NCBI GenBank assembly: GCA_963712905.1
Contig: CAVQJU010000002.1
Location: 409,132-473,131 of the forward strand
DNA from: CAVQJU01 sp963712905
Lineage (GTDB): Bacteria; Acidobacteriota; Vicinamibacteria; Vicinamibacterales; CAVVIG01
Direction of reading: 5' to 3'
DNA: 64,000 nucleotides
Of this stretch, positions 28,208 to 37,065 are shown one piece after another. The number at the start of each line of letters is the position of its first letter. Within the stretch, counting starts at the first letter, position 1. The position numbers were made by a program, and so were the translations under genes. The notes under the pieces are model-generated. The model saw only the letters and a program-made list of their open reading frames with translations. It did no database searches and was not told where the DNA came from.

Positions 28208-30855
28208 CTATCGACCAGCGCGTCGCGGATGCGCCGCGGCTCTGATGACCTGCCCGACGACGGCGGTTGCGGAGGATAGGGCCAGGACCACGAACCACTG
28301 TCGGGCGCTGAGAGGCGAGACGCGCAGCAGCGCGGCGACCTCGGCGAAGCGGACGAGCCCGACCTGGAGTATCAGCGAGAGCACGACCGCGCCGACGGCA
28401 TACGGGTTGGCAAGCGCTCTCGCCGGCGTCAGCACGGCCCGGGGACTTCGTGCGTTCCCGAGATGAAAAATCTGCGCGAGGGCCAGTGTCATGAAACTGA
28501 TCGTGACGCTTTGTGCCGGGGCGTATGCCAGGCCCCACGCGAATGCCGCCAGCGTTGACGCCGTAATCAGCCCGCCGTACAGGGCCACCTCGCCGAGGAA
28601 ACGGCGCGAGAGGATCGCTTCCCGCGGGCTCCGGGGTGGCCGCCGCATGACGTCAGGATCGCCGGGCTCCATCGCCAGGGCCAGCGCCGGGAAGGTATCC
28701 GTCACGATGTTGATCCACAGAATCTGAAGAGGAAACAGCGGCGTGGGAAGGTTCGCTATTCCGGTCAGGAGCAGCACCAGGATCTCGGCGAGATTGCAGC
28801 TGAAGAGATAGAACACGAACTTGCGAATGTTGTCGTAGACGATGCGTCCCTCTTCAACGGCCGCGGCGATGGTCTCGAAGCGATCGTCCTGCAGCACGAT
28901 GGCGGCGGCTTCCTTGGCCACGTCGGTGCCGCGCCGTCCCATCGCGACGCCCACATCTGCCCGCTTCAGCGCCGCGGCGTCGTTGATCCCGTCGCCCAGC
29001 ATCGCGACGATTTCTCCCGAGCCTGCAGCTCGGTGACGATCATCAGCTTTTCCTCGGGCGTGACCCGGGCGATCGCGCCGACGCGGGCCAGGCGGTCGCC
29101 GGGTTCCGCGCCGGCCCGGCTTTGCAGCTCGTGCCCATCGAGCACCTGATCGTCTGACGACAGCAGCCCCAACTCGCGGCCGACGGCTTCGGCGGTCGCG
29201 CGCTGGTCGCCCGTGAGCATGATCGTCCGCAGGCCGGCTTCGCGCAGCCGCGCGATCGTGGACTTCACGCCGGGCGCCGGAGGATCCATGAATCCGAGAA
29301 AGCCGACGAATGCGAGCCGTCCCAGCGCCGCTTCCTCAGGCCCGGCAACCGGTCCGCAGGCCACGCCGAGGACTCTCAGGCCTCCAGCCGCGAGGCGGTG
29401 GTTGACCGCCAGCAGCTGCGCGCGTCCCTCGCCGTCCAGCCGTTCCTCCCCGCTGCTCTTCGATATCCGGTCGCTCAGATCGATGAGCCGTCCCGGAGCG
29501 CCCTTCACGTACGCGAATGTCGATCCATCGAGCCGCTCGAACGCCGCCATCAGCTTGCGCGTACTGGAAAACGGAAGGTGGCCGGCTATGGCGTCGAGCG
29601 CGGACGCGCCGATCCCGAGCGAGGAAGACAGGCGCAGAATCGCCGCATCCATGGGGTCGCGAACCGGGCCGTGGGTGGAAGGTTCGGAATGGATCGGCTG
29701 TTGATGGCTGGCGCGGGCCGCAGCCTCGATGATGGGCCGCAGGCCTTGCTGTTCGGCTGCCGCCGTTTCTCCCTCCACCAGGTCGAACTCCCTGTCAGGC
29801 GTCCATACGCGCACGACGCTCATGTCGCCCGAGGTGAGGGTGCGTGTCTTGTCGGTGCAGATGATCGTGGTCGATCCCAGCGCCTCGACCGACGGCAGAT
29901 GCCGCACCAGCGCGTGCCGCCGCGCCATCCGCCGGAGCCCGACGGCCAGCGCGATCGTGACCACGGCCGGGAGCGCTTCGGGAACCGCCGCGACAGCCAG
30001 CGCAATGCCCGTTTCGATCACGAGACCGATCGGCGCGCCGTGGAGCGCTTCGAGGCCGCCGACGACCGCAGCGATGCCGATTGCCAGCCAGGCCAGGCGC
30101 CGGCCCAGCACGTCGAGGCGGCGTTCGAGGGGCGTCGGCTCGCTTTCGACCCCGGCGACGAGCGTGCCGATGCGCCCGAGTTCGGTGGCGGCGCCGGTGG
30201 CGATCACGACCGCGCGGCCCGTCCCGGCCTCGACTGTCGTTCCGGCATAAACCATGTTGAGTCGATCGGGGAGCAGCGTGCCAGGGTCGAGCTGCCGGTC
30301 CGCGTGTTTCGAAATCGGCAGCGATTCGCCGGTCAGCGCCGCTTCGGCCGTACGGAGCTCGGTGCCCCGGATCAGGCGGCCATCGGCGGGCACCGCGTGG
30401 CCGGCCGATAATTCGATCACGTCGCCGGGCACGATGTCCGACGCCTGAATCACGTGAGGACGGCCGTCGCGCACGACCGTCGCACGGGGCACCGCAAGGT
30501 GCAGCAGCGCATCCATGGCACGCCGCGCCCGCAGGTCGATCGTGAATCCGATCGCGGTGTTCACGACGAGCACGGCGGCGATGGCGGCGGCCTCGACGTG
30601 GTCGCCCAGGCCAAGGGCGACGAGAGCCGCAGCCGCCAGCAGAACCACGACCATGCTGGCGAGCTGGTTGACGAAGATGCGAAGCGCGGAAACCTGTTTG
30701 GCGCGTGGCAGGAGATTGGGACCGGCCTCGGCGAGCCGTCGCCCTGCTTCGGTCTTCGTCAGGCCTTCGCGCGACGTCCGAAGGCGCTCGAGCACGTCGT
30801 CGACGACGTCGGCGTGCCAGGAGGTATCGCGCCGTCCGACTACAGTGGCCGCCAC
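28208..30855 (-). CDS. P-type cation-transporting ATPase, P2-like (frameshift; altered DKTGT motif)
   Basis: The corrected protein is about 882 residues: a cation_ATPase_N domain, then TM helices, TGES in LTGESLPIS, and PEALP in helix 4. The phosphorylation loop reads DKTRT instead of DKTGT. A nucleotide-binding KGAP and the hinge GDGINDAAALKRADVGVAMG follow, with C-terminal helices (cation_ATPase_C). Two frames cover the gene and change near 29016, where a G is probably missing in CGGGAGAAATC. Likely substrates are Ca2+, Mg2+, H+ or Na+; the class cannot be fixed from here. It follows the UspA gene with a 16-base overlap and precedes nhaA. If the Gly-to-Arg change is real, activity is doubtful. 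Confidence 0.9.
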
Positions 30856-31760
30856 GGCTGCGGGTACGCGAGCACCGGCGCGACGGCGCGCGAAAGCACG
30901 TGGTAAGACACCGAGCCGCGCTTCGCTCCGAACCAGCCCCGCCTGTCACGCAGCGCCGTGACGAGCAGCTCGATGCCTTCGCTGGCCGCCACGGCCGCGA
31001 TCTCGTCGGCGATCGCGCCGCACATCACGCGGGCTTCCGTGCGGACGTACCGCTCGGCAATCGCCGCAAGCGCGTCGATCCGGCGCTGCGCCTCGGCAAT
31101 CCTGATTCTGTCGTGCGCGCCGAGGTCCCCGCGCAGCCACTTCGGAACGGTGATGCCGGCGACGACGTGCATGGCGAGCAGCGAGGCGCCGAACCAGTGT
31201 GCCAGGCGCGCCGCCGTCTCGACCTCTCTCGGCGACGACTCGTCGAGCTCGACCGGTGCCAGGATCCGGTTCCCCGGCCACGATGCCAGCGTGCCGGCTC
31301 CGTCGCGGCGCGGAACCGCCAGAACCGGCACGCTCGTGCGCTGCAGCACGCTCATCGTCGTCGAGCCGAGGAGCAGCCGGTCCGCGCCGGTCAGGCCATG
31401 CGTGCCCATGACGATGAGATCGAATCGCTTGAGCGCCGCCGCCTTCAGGATCTGATCCGACGGGCCGCCGATGGAGACGCGGCACGTCAGGCGCAGCCGC
31501 TTCCGGCTCGTCGTGAGCGTTTCATCGACGAAGGTTTCCAATTCCTTCAGGCTACGCTTTGCGACCTGGCGATCGTGCAGCGCCGCCGCCGCGGCGGCGA
31601 TCAGCAGCGGATCGTTCGCGTACGTCACCGTCACGGAGCCCGCGCTTCGGACAGCCATTGCCTCGGCGTACCGCAACGCCTGCCGGGAGTGTTCGGAGAA
31701 ATCGACCGGGCACAACACCGAGCGAAAGCCCGCCCACGGTTTTGGTTTCGAGGAGGGCAT
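30840..31760 (-). CDS. Tandem universal stress protein (two UspA domains)
   Basis: Starting at the ATG at 31760 the protein has 306 residues and two UspA folds. The first (about 10-150) has an intact ATP motif G-x2-G-x9-G-S (GTHG...LLLGST). The second (about 160-300) has a shortened loop (RRGWFGAKRGSV) that breaks this motif, so probably only the first half binds ATP. Such proteins are cytoplasmic stress regulators. It is placed directly before the P-type ATPase and 5 bases after the 59-residue gene, which suggests it modulates the ion pumps. The longer upstream reading frame is unlikely because it overlaps the preceding gene. Confidence 0.9.
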   Translation of the reverse strand: MPSSKPKPWAGFRSVLCPVDFSEHSRQALRYAEAMAVRSAGSVTVTYANDPLLIAAAAAALHDRQVAKRSLKELETFVDETLTTSRKRLRLTCRVSIGGPSDQILKAAALKRFDLIVMGTHGLTGADRLLLGSTTMSVLQRTSVPVLAVPRRDGAGTLASWPGNRILAPVELDESSPREVETAARLAHWFGASLLAMHVVAGITVPKWLRGDLGAHDRIRIAEAQRRIDALAAIAERYVRTEARVMCGAIADEIAAVAASEGIELLVTALRDRRGWFGAKRGSVSYHVLSRAVAPVLAYPQPWRPL

Positions 31761-31765
31761 GGAGA

Positions 31766-31945
31766 CTACGGCTTCTTCGCCGCTCTTTTCGGCGCTTTCG
31801 GACGGGTCCGCCGCCCGGGTTTCGAATCCACGCCCGACAGGAGAGCGTCGACCGCGCGCATCTGCAGCTGGTCGCGGTTCCACATGACGTCGGTGATTGC
31901 CCGGACGATGCGACCCGGTGTCTTGCGCGCCATGGCACGCCTCAT
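31766..31945 (-). CDS. Conserved-context 59-residue basic protein
   Basis: The ATG at 31945 overlaps the stop of the PGPGW gene (ATGA), and the ORF ends 5 bases before the UspA start, so it sits in the operon like a real gene. The product is basic, with a helical N-terminal part (RIVRAITDVMWNRDQLQMRAV, cut short here) and a Lys/Arg/Pro tail (RRTRPKAPKRAAKKP). No TM segment and no recognised domain are present. A nucleic-acid or membrane-surface adaptor role is possible but unproven. Confidence 0.55.
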   Translation of the reverse strand: MRRAMARKTPGRIVRAITDVMWNRDQLQMRAVDALLSGVDSKPGRRTRPKAPKRAAKKP

Positions 31946-32154
31946 TTCGTCGTCTTGACCTTGAACTTGCGCCCTATCCACCCCGCGCCGTTCTTGAGCT
32001 GATCCAGCGCACGCCGTGCCCAGACGAACTCGGTGGCGAGAATGGCCAACCCGGCCGCGATCGTCAGCCAGCCGGGGCCGGGCAGGGCGAGCATCGCAAT
32101 GCCGGCGATGAGCAGCACGCCTCCCGCCGCGGTTCTGGCAATTCGCACAACCAT
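31942..32154 (-). CDS. PGPGW-motif small membrane protein
   Basis: The 70-residue protein has one or two membrane helices (about residues 8-42: GGVLLIAGIAMLALPGPGW then LTIAAGLAILATEFVWARR). It contains the family's signature PGPGW at 25-29, and the C-terminus is basic (GRKFKVKTTK). Members of this family (putative transmembrane protein PGPGW) are uncharacterised. It heads the operon of the small basic protein, UspA, the cation ATPase and nhaA, and overlaps the next gene by 4 bases. Confidence 0.88.
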   Translation of the reverse strand: MVVRIARTAAGGVLLIAGIAMLALPGPGWLTIAAGLAILATEFVWARRALDQLKNGAGWIGRKFKVKTTK

Positions 32155-32205
32155 CTCGTCTGGGCAATTTTCCCCCAGAACGCTCGAAAAATCTCTCAGC
32201 GCTCG

Positions 32206-32604
32206 TCACTTCCCGGGCTGGGCCGGCGTGGCGTTCATCCCGCCCATCTTGCCAGCCATGTGGCCAGCCATCATGCCGTGCATGGCTCGATGCTGCTGGA
32301 CCAGGGCAGTGACGACCTCGGCAATAGCGTCGGTTTTCGCTGGTCCCGTGGCGTCGTTCATCTTCTTGACGAGCTCCTCGAGCTTCGCGTCTGCCGCCAT
32401 CATGTTGCCCATCATCATGTTCCCGCGCATTCCGCTCTGGGGACCCTGCGCTGCGGTGTCGGGCGCGGTGGCGGCGCCCTGCTGGTGCTGCTCGTGCTGG
32501 GCGTCCTGCGCAGCCGCCAGGCTGACGACACGGGCAGGCAGCGGCGTCCAGGCCACCACCATTCCGAGGCCGATGCCGGCGATGAGCGCGACGTGCGATT
32601 TCAT
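32206..32604 (-). CDS. Met/His-rich exported protein, possible metal binder
   Basis: The ATG at 32604 lies 5 bases after GGAGGAAG. The 132-residue product has a signal peptide (ends AAAQ). The mature chain carries Met-rich runs (MRGNMMMGNMM) and a Met/His tail (HRAMHGMMAGHMAGKMGGM), a composition typical of periplasmic copper or silver binders. A helical middle (LEELVKKMNDATGPAKTDAIAEVVTALV, in parts) precedes it. No defined family is recognised. It is in line with the downstream PGPGW operon, with a 51-base gap. Confidence 0.75.
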   Translation of the reverse strand: MKSHVALIAGIGLGMVVAWTPLPARVVSLAAAQDAQHEQHQQGAATAPDTAAQGPQSGMRGNMMMGNMMAADAKLEELVKKMNDATGPAKTDAIAEVVTALVQQHRAMHGMMAGHMAGKMGGMNATPAQPGK

Positions 32605-32668
32605 GGTCTTCCTCCGCCTGGCATAAGAGCAAGACGCTGGCCAGATACGTGCAAGCGGTGCATGCGAG

Positions 32669-33982
32669 ATGTTGCCACGCACCTTCGGCACGCTGGCCGG
32701 TCTCGCTCTTGGAATGGCCGTCGTTGGCGGTTGTCAGAAGGATACGCCCGCGACTCCGACACCGCCTGCGCCGGTCCACGCCACGATTGTCGTCAGTTCG
32801 ATTTCCGTAACCGGCGAACGCGCCGCGGCGGGCGGCTACACGTACCGCGTGGTCCTGCATCTTCGCGAAACCGGCGGCGCCATCGCGACTGTTTCCGCCG
32901 TCAATCTCACGTTCGTCAACGATTCAGGCACCGTCGTCTCGGCGCGCTACGACCAGCCGATCCCGGCGACCGGCAACATGTGCCCCGCGAACGGCACCGC
33001 GGACACGCGCGAGTTCGTGACCACGGACGCCAACACGGCGCACGCATTTGCGCAGTCGGTTCAGGCGGCCGTCACGTACACCGACGCGGCGGCGACCGCG
33101 GGGACGGCGACCGGCTCGGCGAGCATTCCGCCGCTCCCGGGCCTTCCGCCGGTCACGCATACGCTGACCGGCGTCATCACCGACGCGGCAACGGGTGGTG
33201 GCATTCAGGGCGCGCGTGTCGAAGCGCTGAACGGCGCGAACGTGGGGAAGGCCGTGACGACCGACGCCTCCGGCGCCTACGCGCTCACGGGGCTGACGGC
33301 CGAAACGTTCCGGATGCGTGCCTCGGCGGCGGGCTACGACTCGGGAGAACAGAACGTCACGGTTCCGGACGTCCCGCGGGCAGACATGGCACTGCGCCAG
33401 ACTGGCGGCCCGTGCGCGTACACGATAGACCCCGCGTCGCAGTCCGCGGGCGACCTTGGCGGCACATTCACGGCGACGATCACGCGAACGAGCGGCAGCT
33501 GCGGCTGGCAAGCGCGCACCTCGGACTCGACCATGATCTCGTTTCCCTCCGCGACATCGGGAGGCGGCAGCGGCACCTTGACCTACCTGGTGCCGACGTG
33601 GACCGGCCTCGGCCCGCGGACTGGGACGATCTTCATCGAGTGGTCGGGCGGGAGCGCTCAGTTGACCGTCAGGCAGTCAGCGTTTCTGCCGCCACCATGC
33701 CAGTTCAGGCTTCTCCCGCCCATCCTGACGGTTCCGCTGACGCCCGCCGCCGGCCAGCGCTTCTCCTTGACGATCGACGTTTCAGGTGGCCCCGGGTGCG
33801 ACTGGAAGGCAGTGGCTGATGATGCATGGATTCACCTGGAGCAATCCTCCGTGTCTGGTGTCGACAACGGCACCATCTTGTTCTCCGTGGATTCATCCAC
33901 CAGCTCACGCACGGGCTCGATCAGCATCTCCTGGAGGTACCCCACACCCGGTGGGAGCAGCAAGACAGTGACGCAGCAGTGA
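32669..33982 (+). CDS. Surface lipoprotein with CarboxypepD_reg and BACON-like domains
   Basis: The 437-residue lipoprotein (VVGGC, Cys22) has a Thr/Pro linker. An N-terminal all-beta domain (ATIVVSSISVTGERAAAGG...) is followed by a carboxypeptidase regulatory-like domain (LTGVITDAATGGGIQGARVEAL...GKAVTTDASGAYALTGL), then two BACON-like domains (CGWQARTSDS..., CDWKAVADDAWIHLEQ). The role is probably surface attachment or glycan binding. A close paralogue follows. The gene is divergent from the Met-rich protein. Codon use is normal for the window. Confidence 0.85.
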   Translation: MLPRTFGTLAGLALGMAVVGGCQKDTPATPTPPAPVHATIVVSSISVTGERAAAGGYTYRVVLHLRETGGAIATVSAVNLTFVNDSGTVVSARYDQPIPATGNMCPANGTADTREFVTTDANTAHAFAQSVQAAVTYTDAAATAGTATGSASIPPLPGLPPVTHTLTGVITDAATGGGIQGARVEALNGANVGKAVTTDASGAYALTGLTAETFRMRASAAGYDSGEQNVTVPDVPRADMALRQTGGPCAYTIDPASQSAGDLGGTFTATITRTSGSCGWQARTSDSTMISFPSATSGGGSGTLTYLVPTWTGLGPRTGTIFIEWSGGSAQLTVRQSAFLPPPCQFRLLPPILTVPLTPAAGQRFSLTIDVSGGPGCDWKAVADDAWIHLEQSSVSGVDNGTILFSVDSSTSSRTGSISISWRYPTPGGSSKTVTQQ

Positions 33983-34047
33983 GTTAACGGTCGAGGTGCC
34001 TTGTCTCGGGTGTGCCGGATAACCGATACTCCTTCCAGGACATCCTG

Positions 34048-35382
34048 ATGTTGTCGCGCACCTTCGGCACCCTGGTGGGACTGGTCCTTACCCTGACCCT
34101 TGTCGGGGCTTGCAAGGAATCCACGCCTCCGACTCCGCCGACCCCCCCGCCGGCGCTCCACGCCACGATTGTCATCAGCTCAATTTCAGTGACCGGTGAA
34201 CGCGCCGCGGCGGGCGGCTATACGTATCGCGCGGTCCTCCATTTGCGCGAAACCGGTGGCGCCGCGGCGACCATCTCGGCCGTTGATCTCACGTTCGTCA
34301 ACGATTCGGGCACCGTGGTCTCGGCGCGTTTCGACCAGGCCATACCTTCGACAGCCAACATGTGCCCCGCGAACGGCACGGCCGATACCCGCGAATTCGT
34401 GACCACGGACTCCAACGCGGCGCACGCGTTCGCGCAGTCGGTCCGGGCCACCGTCACGTACTCCGATGCCGCGGCGACCGCGGGAACCGCGACCGGCTCG
34501 GCAAATATTCCGGCCCTTCCGCCGCTTCCCGGTCCGCCGCCAAACACGTTCACGCTGGCCGGCGTCATCACCGACATGGCCACCGGCGGCGTCATTCAGG
34601 GCGCACGTGTCGAAGCGCTGACCGGCGCGAACACGGGGAAGGCCGTGCTGACCGATGCCACCGGCGGCTACTCGCTCACGGGGCTCGTCGCCGAGACGTT
34701 CCGGATGCGCGCGTCGGCGGCAGGCTACGACGCCGGCGAGCAGAACGTCACGGTTCCGGACACGACGCGCGCGGACATGGCGCTGCGCCAGACCGGCGGC
34801 CAGTGCGTGTACACGACGTCGCCCACCGGCACATTCGACGTGCTTCAAGGGGGCACACAGTCCAGCCTCGCGATCACCCGAACGTCGGGGACCTGCGGGT
34901 GGACGGCAACGACCGACGTCAGCTGGATCATCCTGGACAGCGCGTCCGGCACCGGCAACGCGAACCTTGGCTTCACGGTCAGGCCGAACACGACCTTCGT
35001 CGGACGCATCGGCACCATCACGGTCGAATGGAGCGGCGGGCGAACGCAGCTGACCGTCAGGCAGGCCAACGACATCCCCGCCTTCTGCGTCGTGAGCGTG
35101 ACCGTCAACGGACAGAACGTTCTCAGCGTGCCGGCAGCCGCCACCGGTCCGTACACCGCGAACATCACGCCCGTTGCGGGAATGCCGCCCGGCCTCTGCT
35201 CGAACTGGACCGCGTCTGCGTCCGGGGGCATCACCCTCAACCCGCCGACATCTGGTCCGGTTCTTCCCGCCACGGTGACGTTCAGCGTCTTGCAGAACAC
35301 CTCGGGCACCAGTCGTGCGCTCTCCGTGGCGGTATCTGCGGGGGGACCGCTCGTTGCCCTGAACATCACCCAGGCGCCGTAA
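34048..35382 (+). CDS. Paralogous surface lipoprotein, tandem duplicate
   Basis: The ATG at 34048 is chosen because the sequence from MLSRTFGTL matches the start of the upstream gene (MLPRTFGTL). The 444-residue product repeats its lipobox (LVGAC), first beta domain and CarboxypepD_reg domain with near identity over about 240 residues (ITGERAAAGGYTYR... ADTREFVTTD). It then diverges into one BACON-like domain (CGWTATTDVSWIILDS) and a distinct Cys-containing C-terminal domain. Tandem duplication followed by C-terminal diversification is evident. The function is unknown, probably glycan or surface binding. Confidence 0.85.
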   Translation: MLSRTFGTLVGLVLTLTLVGACKESTPPTPPTPPPALHATIVISSISVTGERAAAGGYTYRAVLHLRETGGAAATISAVDLTFVNDSGTVVSARFDQAIPSTANMCPANGTADTREFVTTDSNAAHAFAQSVRATVTYSDAAATAGTATGSANIPALPPLPGPPPNTFTLAGVITDMATGGVIQGARVEALTGANTGKAVLTDATGGYSLTGLVAETFRMRASAAGYDAGEQNVTVPDTTRADMALRQTGGQCVYTTSPTGTFDVLQGGTQSSLAITRTSGTCGWTATTDVSWIILDSASGTGNANLGFTVRPNTTFVGRIGTITVEWSGGRTQLTVRQANDIPAFCVVSVTVNGQNVLSVPAAATGPYTANITPVAGMPPGLCSNWTASASGGITLNPPTSGPVLPATVTFSVLQNTSGTSRALSVAVSAGGPLVALNITQAP

Positions 35383-35428
35383 CCCTCGCGCGCCCGAGTC
35401 GTGCTCGCGGCCCGTGTAGGATACGCGT

Positions 35429-36403
35429 GTGAAGCGCCGTCGATTCCGGCCGCTGCTGTACGGCGTCCTGTTGATGCTGGCCGGCCTTGGCAGCTACCTG
35501 ACCGTCGTCCTGCTGGCTGCCTCTCTCAAGCTGGTTTCCGTCATCTCCGGCCAGCCCCTTGATCTGGGACTGCGCGACGTCCTCTGGTACACGGGGATGC
35601 CGGTCTGCACCGGGCTCGCCCTGTGCCTCTGGGAGCTGTTCGTGCTCCTGCCCCGGCGCCGCCACCCCCGCCTCGTCTCGTTTCAGGAGCCGGAAGAGAA
35701 ACATCTGACCGTCGTGCTGACGGCTTTCAACGATGAGCCGAGCATTTCGCTCGCGGTGTCCGACTTCCGCGCGCATCCGCTCGTGCGCCGGGTGATCGTG
35801 GTCGATAACAACAGCAGCGATGGGACGGTCCAGGCCGCGAGAGCCGCAGGCGCCGAGACGATCGTCGAAACGGCGCCGGGATACGGGCGGTGCGTGTACC
35901 GGGCGCTTTCCGAAGCGGTTCGCTGTCAGGACACGCAGTTGACGGTGCTCTGCGAAGGCGACATGACCTTTCGTGCGGCCGACATCGACAAGTTCATGGC
36001 GTACATTCCCCACGCGGACATCGTGAACGGCACGCGTATCGTCGAACAATTGCGAGAGTCCGAGACGCAGCTCACCACCTTCATGTACTACGGAAACTTC
36101 TTCGTCGGAAAGCTCCTCGAAGCGAAGCACCTCGGACAAGGTACGTTCACCGACGTAGGGACCACCTACAAGCTGTGCAGGAACTCGGCGCTCCGCACCC
36201 TGCTCCCGTCGCTCGACCCGGCGGTCAACCTGGAGTTCAACGCGCACTTCATGGACGTGTCGCTCGATCACGCCATTCCGATGGTGGAGTGTCCGATCAC
36301 GTTCCATCGGCGGGTGGGCGCCAGCAAGGGTGGAAACACCAGCAACGCGCGGGCGTTCAAAGTCGGCATGCGGATGATCCTCGGGATTACGTTCGCGTGG
36401 TAG
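35429..36403 (+). CDS. GT2-type glycosyltransferase with N-terminal membrane helices
   Basis: The GTG start at 35429 opens a 324-residue protein. Two TM helices (about 8-35 and 50-75) precede a GT-A domain: TVVLTAFNDEPS, VIVVDNNSSDGT, and the acidic EGDMTF (DxD-like site). A GTRIVEQL region and an FHRRVG region follow near the C-terminus. It transfers a sugar from a nucleotide or polyprenyl-phosphate donor at the membrane; such TM-GT2 proteins often make dolichyl- or undecaprenyl-phosphate sugars. It begins a cluster with a methyltransferase and a GT-C protein. Confidence 0.88.
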   Translation: MKRRRFRPLLYGVLLMLAGLGSYLTVVLLAASLKLVSVISGQPLDLGLRDVLWYTGMPVCTGLALCLWELFVLLPRRRHPRLVSFQEPEEKHLTVVLTAFNDEPSISLAVSDFRAHPLVRRVIVVDNNSSDGTVQAARAAGAETIVETAPGYGRCVYRALSEAVRCQDTQLTVLCEGDMTFRAADIDKFMAYIPHADIVNGTRIVEQLRESETQLTTFMYYGNFFVGKLLEAKHLGQGTFTDVGTTYKLCRNSALRTLLPSLDPAVNLEFNAHFMDVSLDHAIPMVECPITFHRRVGASKGGNTSNARAFKVGMRMILGITFAW

Positions 36404-36417
36404 CCTCCTCGGAACAG

Positions 36418-37065
36418 ATGAATCCCGGATATCACGAGACGCGCTTTCACTTCGATCCGCGCAGGGAAGTGCTGTGGGCGACGCTGTGTGACTGTTACTT
36501 TCAGGAACTGATTTCGCCGGACGACTGTGTCCTGGACCTGGGCGCCGGCTACGGGCATTTCATCAACAACATCCGCGCGAGGCGCCGGATCGCCTTCGAC
36601 AGCTGGCCCGGAATGGCGGATTTCCTGAAAACCGGCGTCGAGGGTATCGTCTCGGCCGCGACCGACCTCAGCGCCATCGAAGACGGGACCGTGGACTTCG
36701 TCCTGGCGAGCAACCTGTTCGAGCACCTGACGCAGGCGGAACTCGCCATCGTGCTGAAACAGGTTCGCGCAAAGCTCAAAGCGTCCGGCACGCTGGCGAT
36801 CCTGCAACCGAACTACCGGTTCGCCTACAAAGAGTATTTCGACGACTACACGCACGTATCGGTCTACTCGGACCGCAGCCTCTGCGATTTCCTGGCGGCG
36901 AACGGTTTCCGGATCGAGGAGTGCCTGCCGAAGTTCCTGCCGCTGACGATTCGATCTTCGTTCCCGGTGTCGCCGTTTCTGATCCGCACCTACCTGCGCC
37001 TTCCGCTGAAGCCGTTCGGAAAACAGATGCTGATCAGAGCAAGACCCGCCCGGCCCGGCGCCTGA
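36418..37065 (+). CDS. Class I SAM-dependent methyltransferase
   Basis: The 215-residue protein has motif I VLDLGAGYGHFINNI, an acidic motif II region, motif IV ...FVLASNLFEHLT, and a post-motif ILQPNYRFAYKEYFDDYTHVS. The fold is a methyltransf_11/23 type. An in-frame GTG at 36397 that overlaps the upstream gene is a possible alternative start. It probably methylates a glycan or lipid intermediate of the surrounding glycosyltransferase cluster. Its stop overlaps the start of the next gene by one base (TGATG). Confidence 0.88.
   Translation: MNPGYHETRFHFDPRREVLWATLCDCYFQELISPDDCVLDLGAGYGHFINNIRARRRIAFDSWPGMADFLKTGVEGIVSAATDLSAIEDGTVDFVLASNLFEHLTQAELAIVLKQVRAKLKASGTLAILQPNYRFAYKEYFDDYTHVSVYSDRSLCDFLAANGFRIEECLPKFLPLTIRSSFPVSPFLIRTYLRLPLKPFGKQMLIRARPARPGA

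Noticed and set aside
32159..32179. TCTGGG/CCCAGA stem before the PGPGW gene
   Set aside because: It has only 6 bp and a long A/T-rich loop; I could not distinguish it from chance.
31766..32860. A 364-codon frame spanning the small operon genes
   Set aside because: It runs out of frame through the PGPGW and Met-rich genes, which are better supported; only its last 59 codons form a plausible gene.
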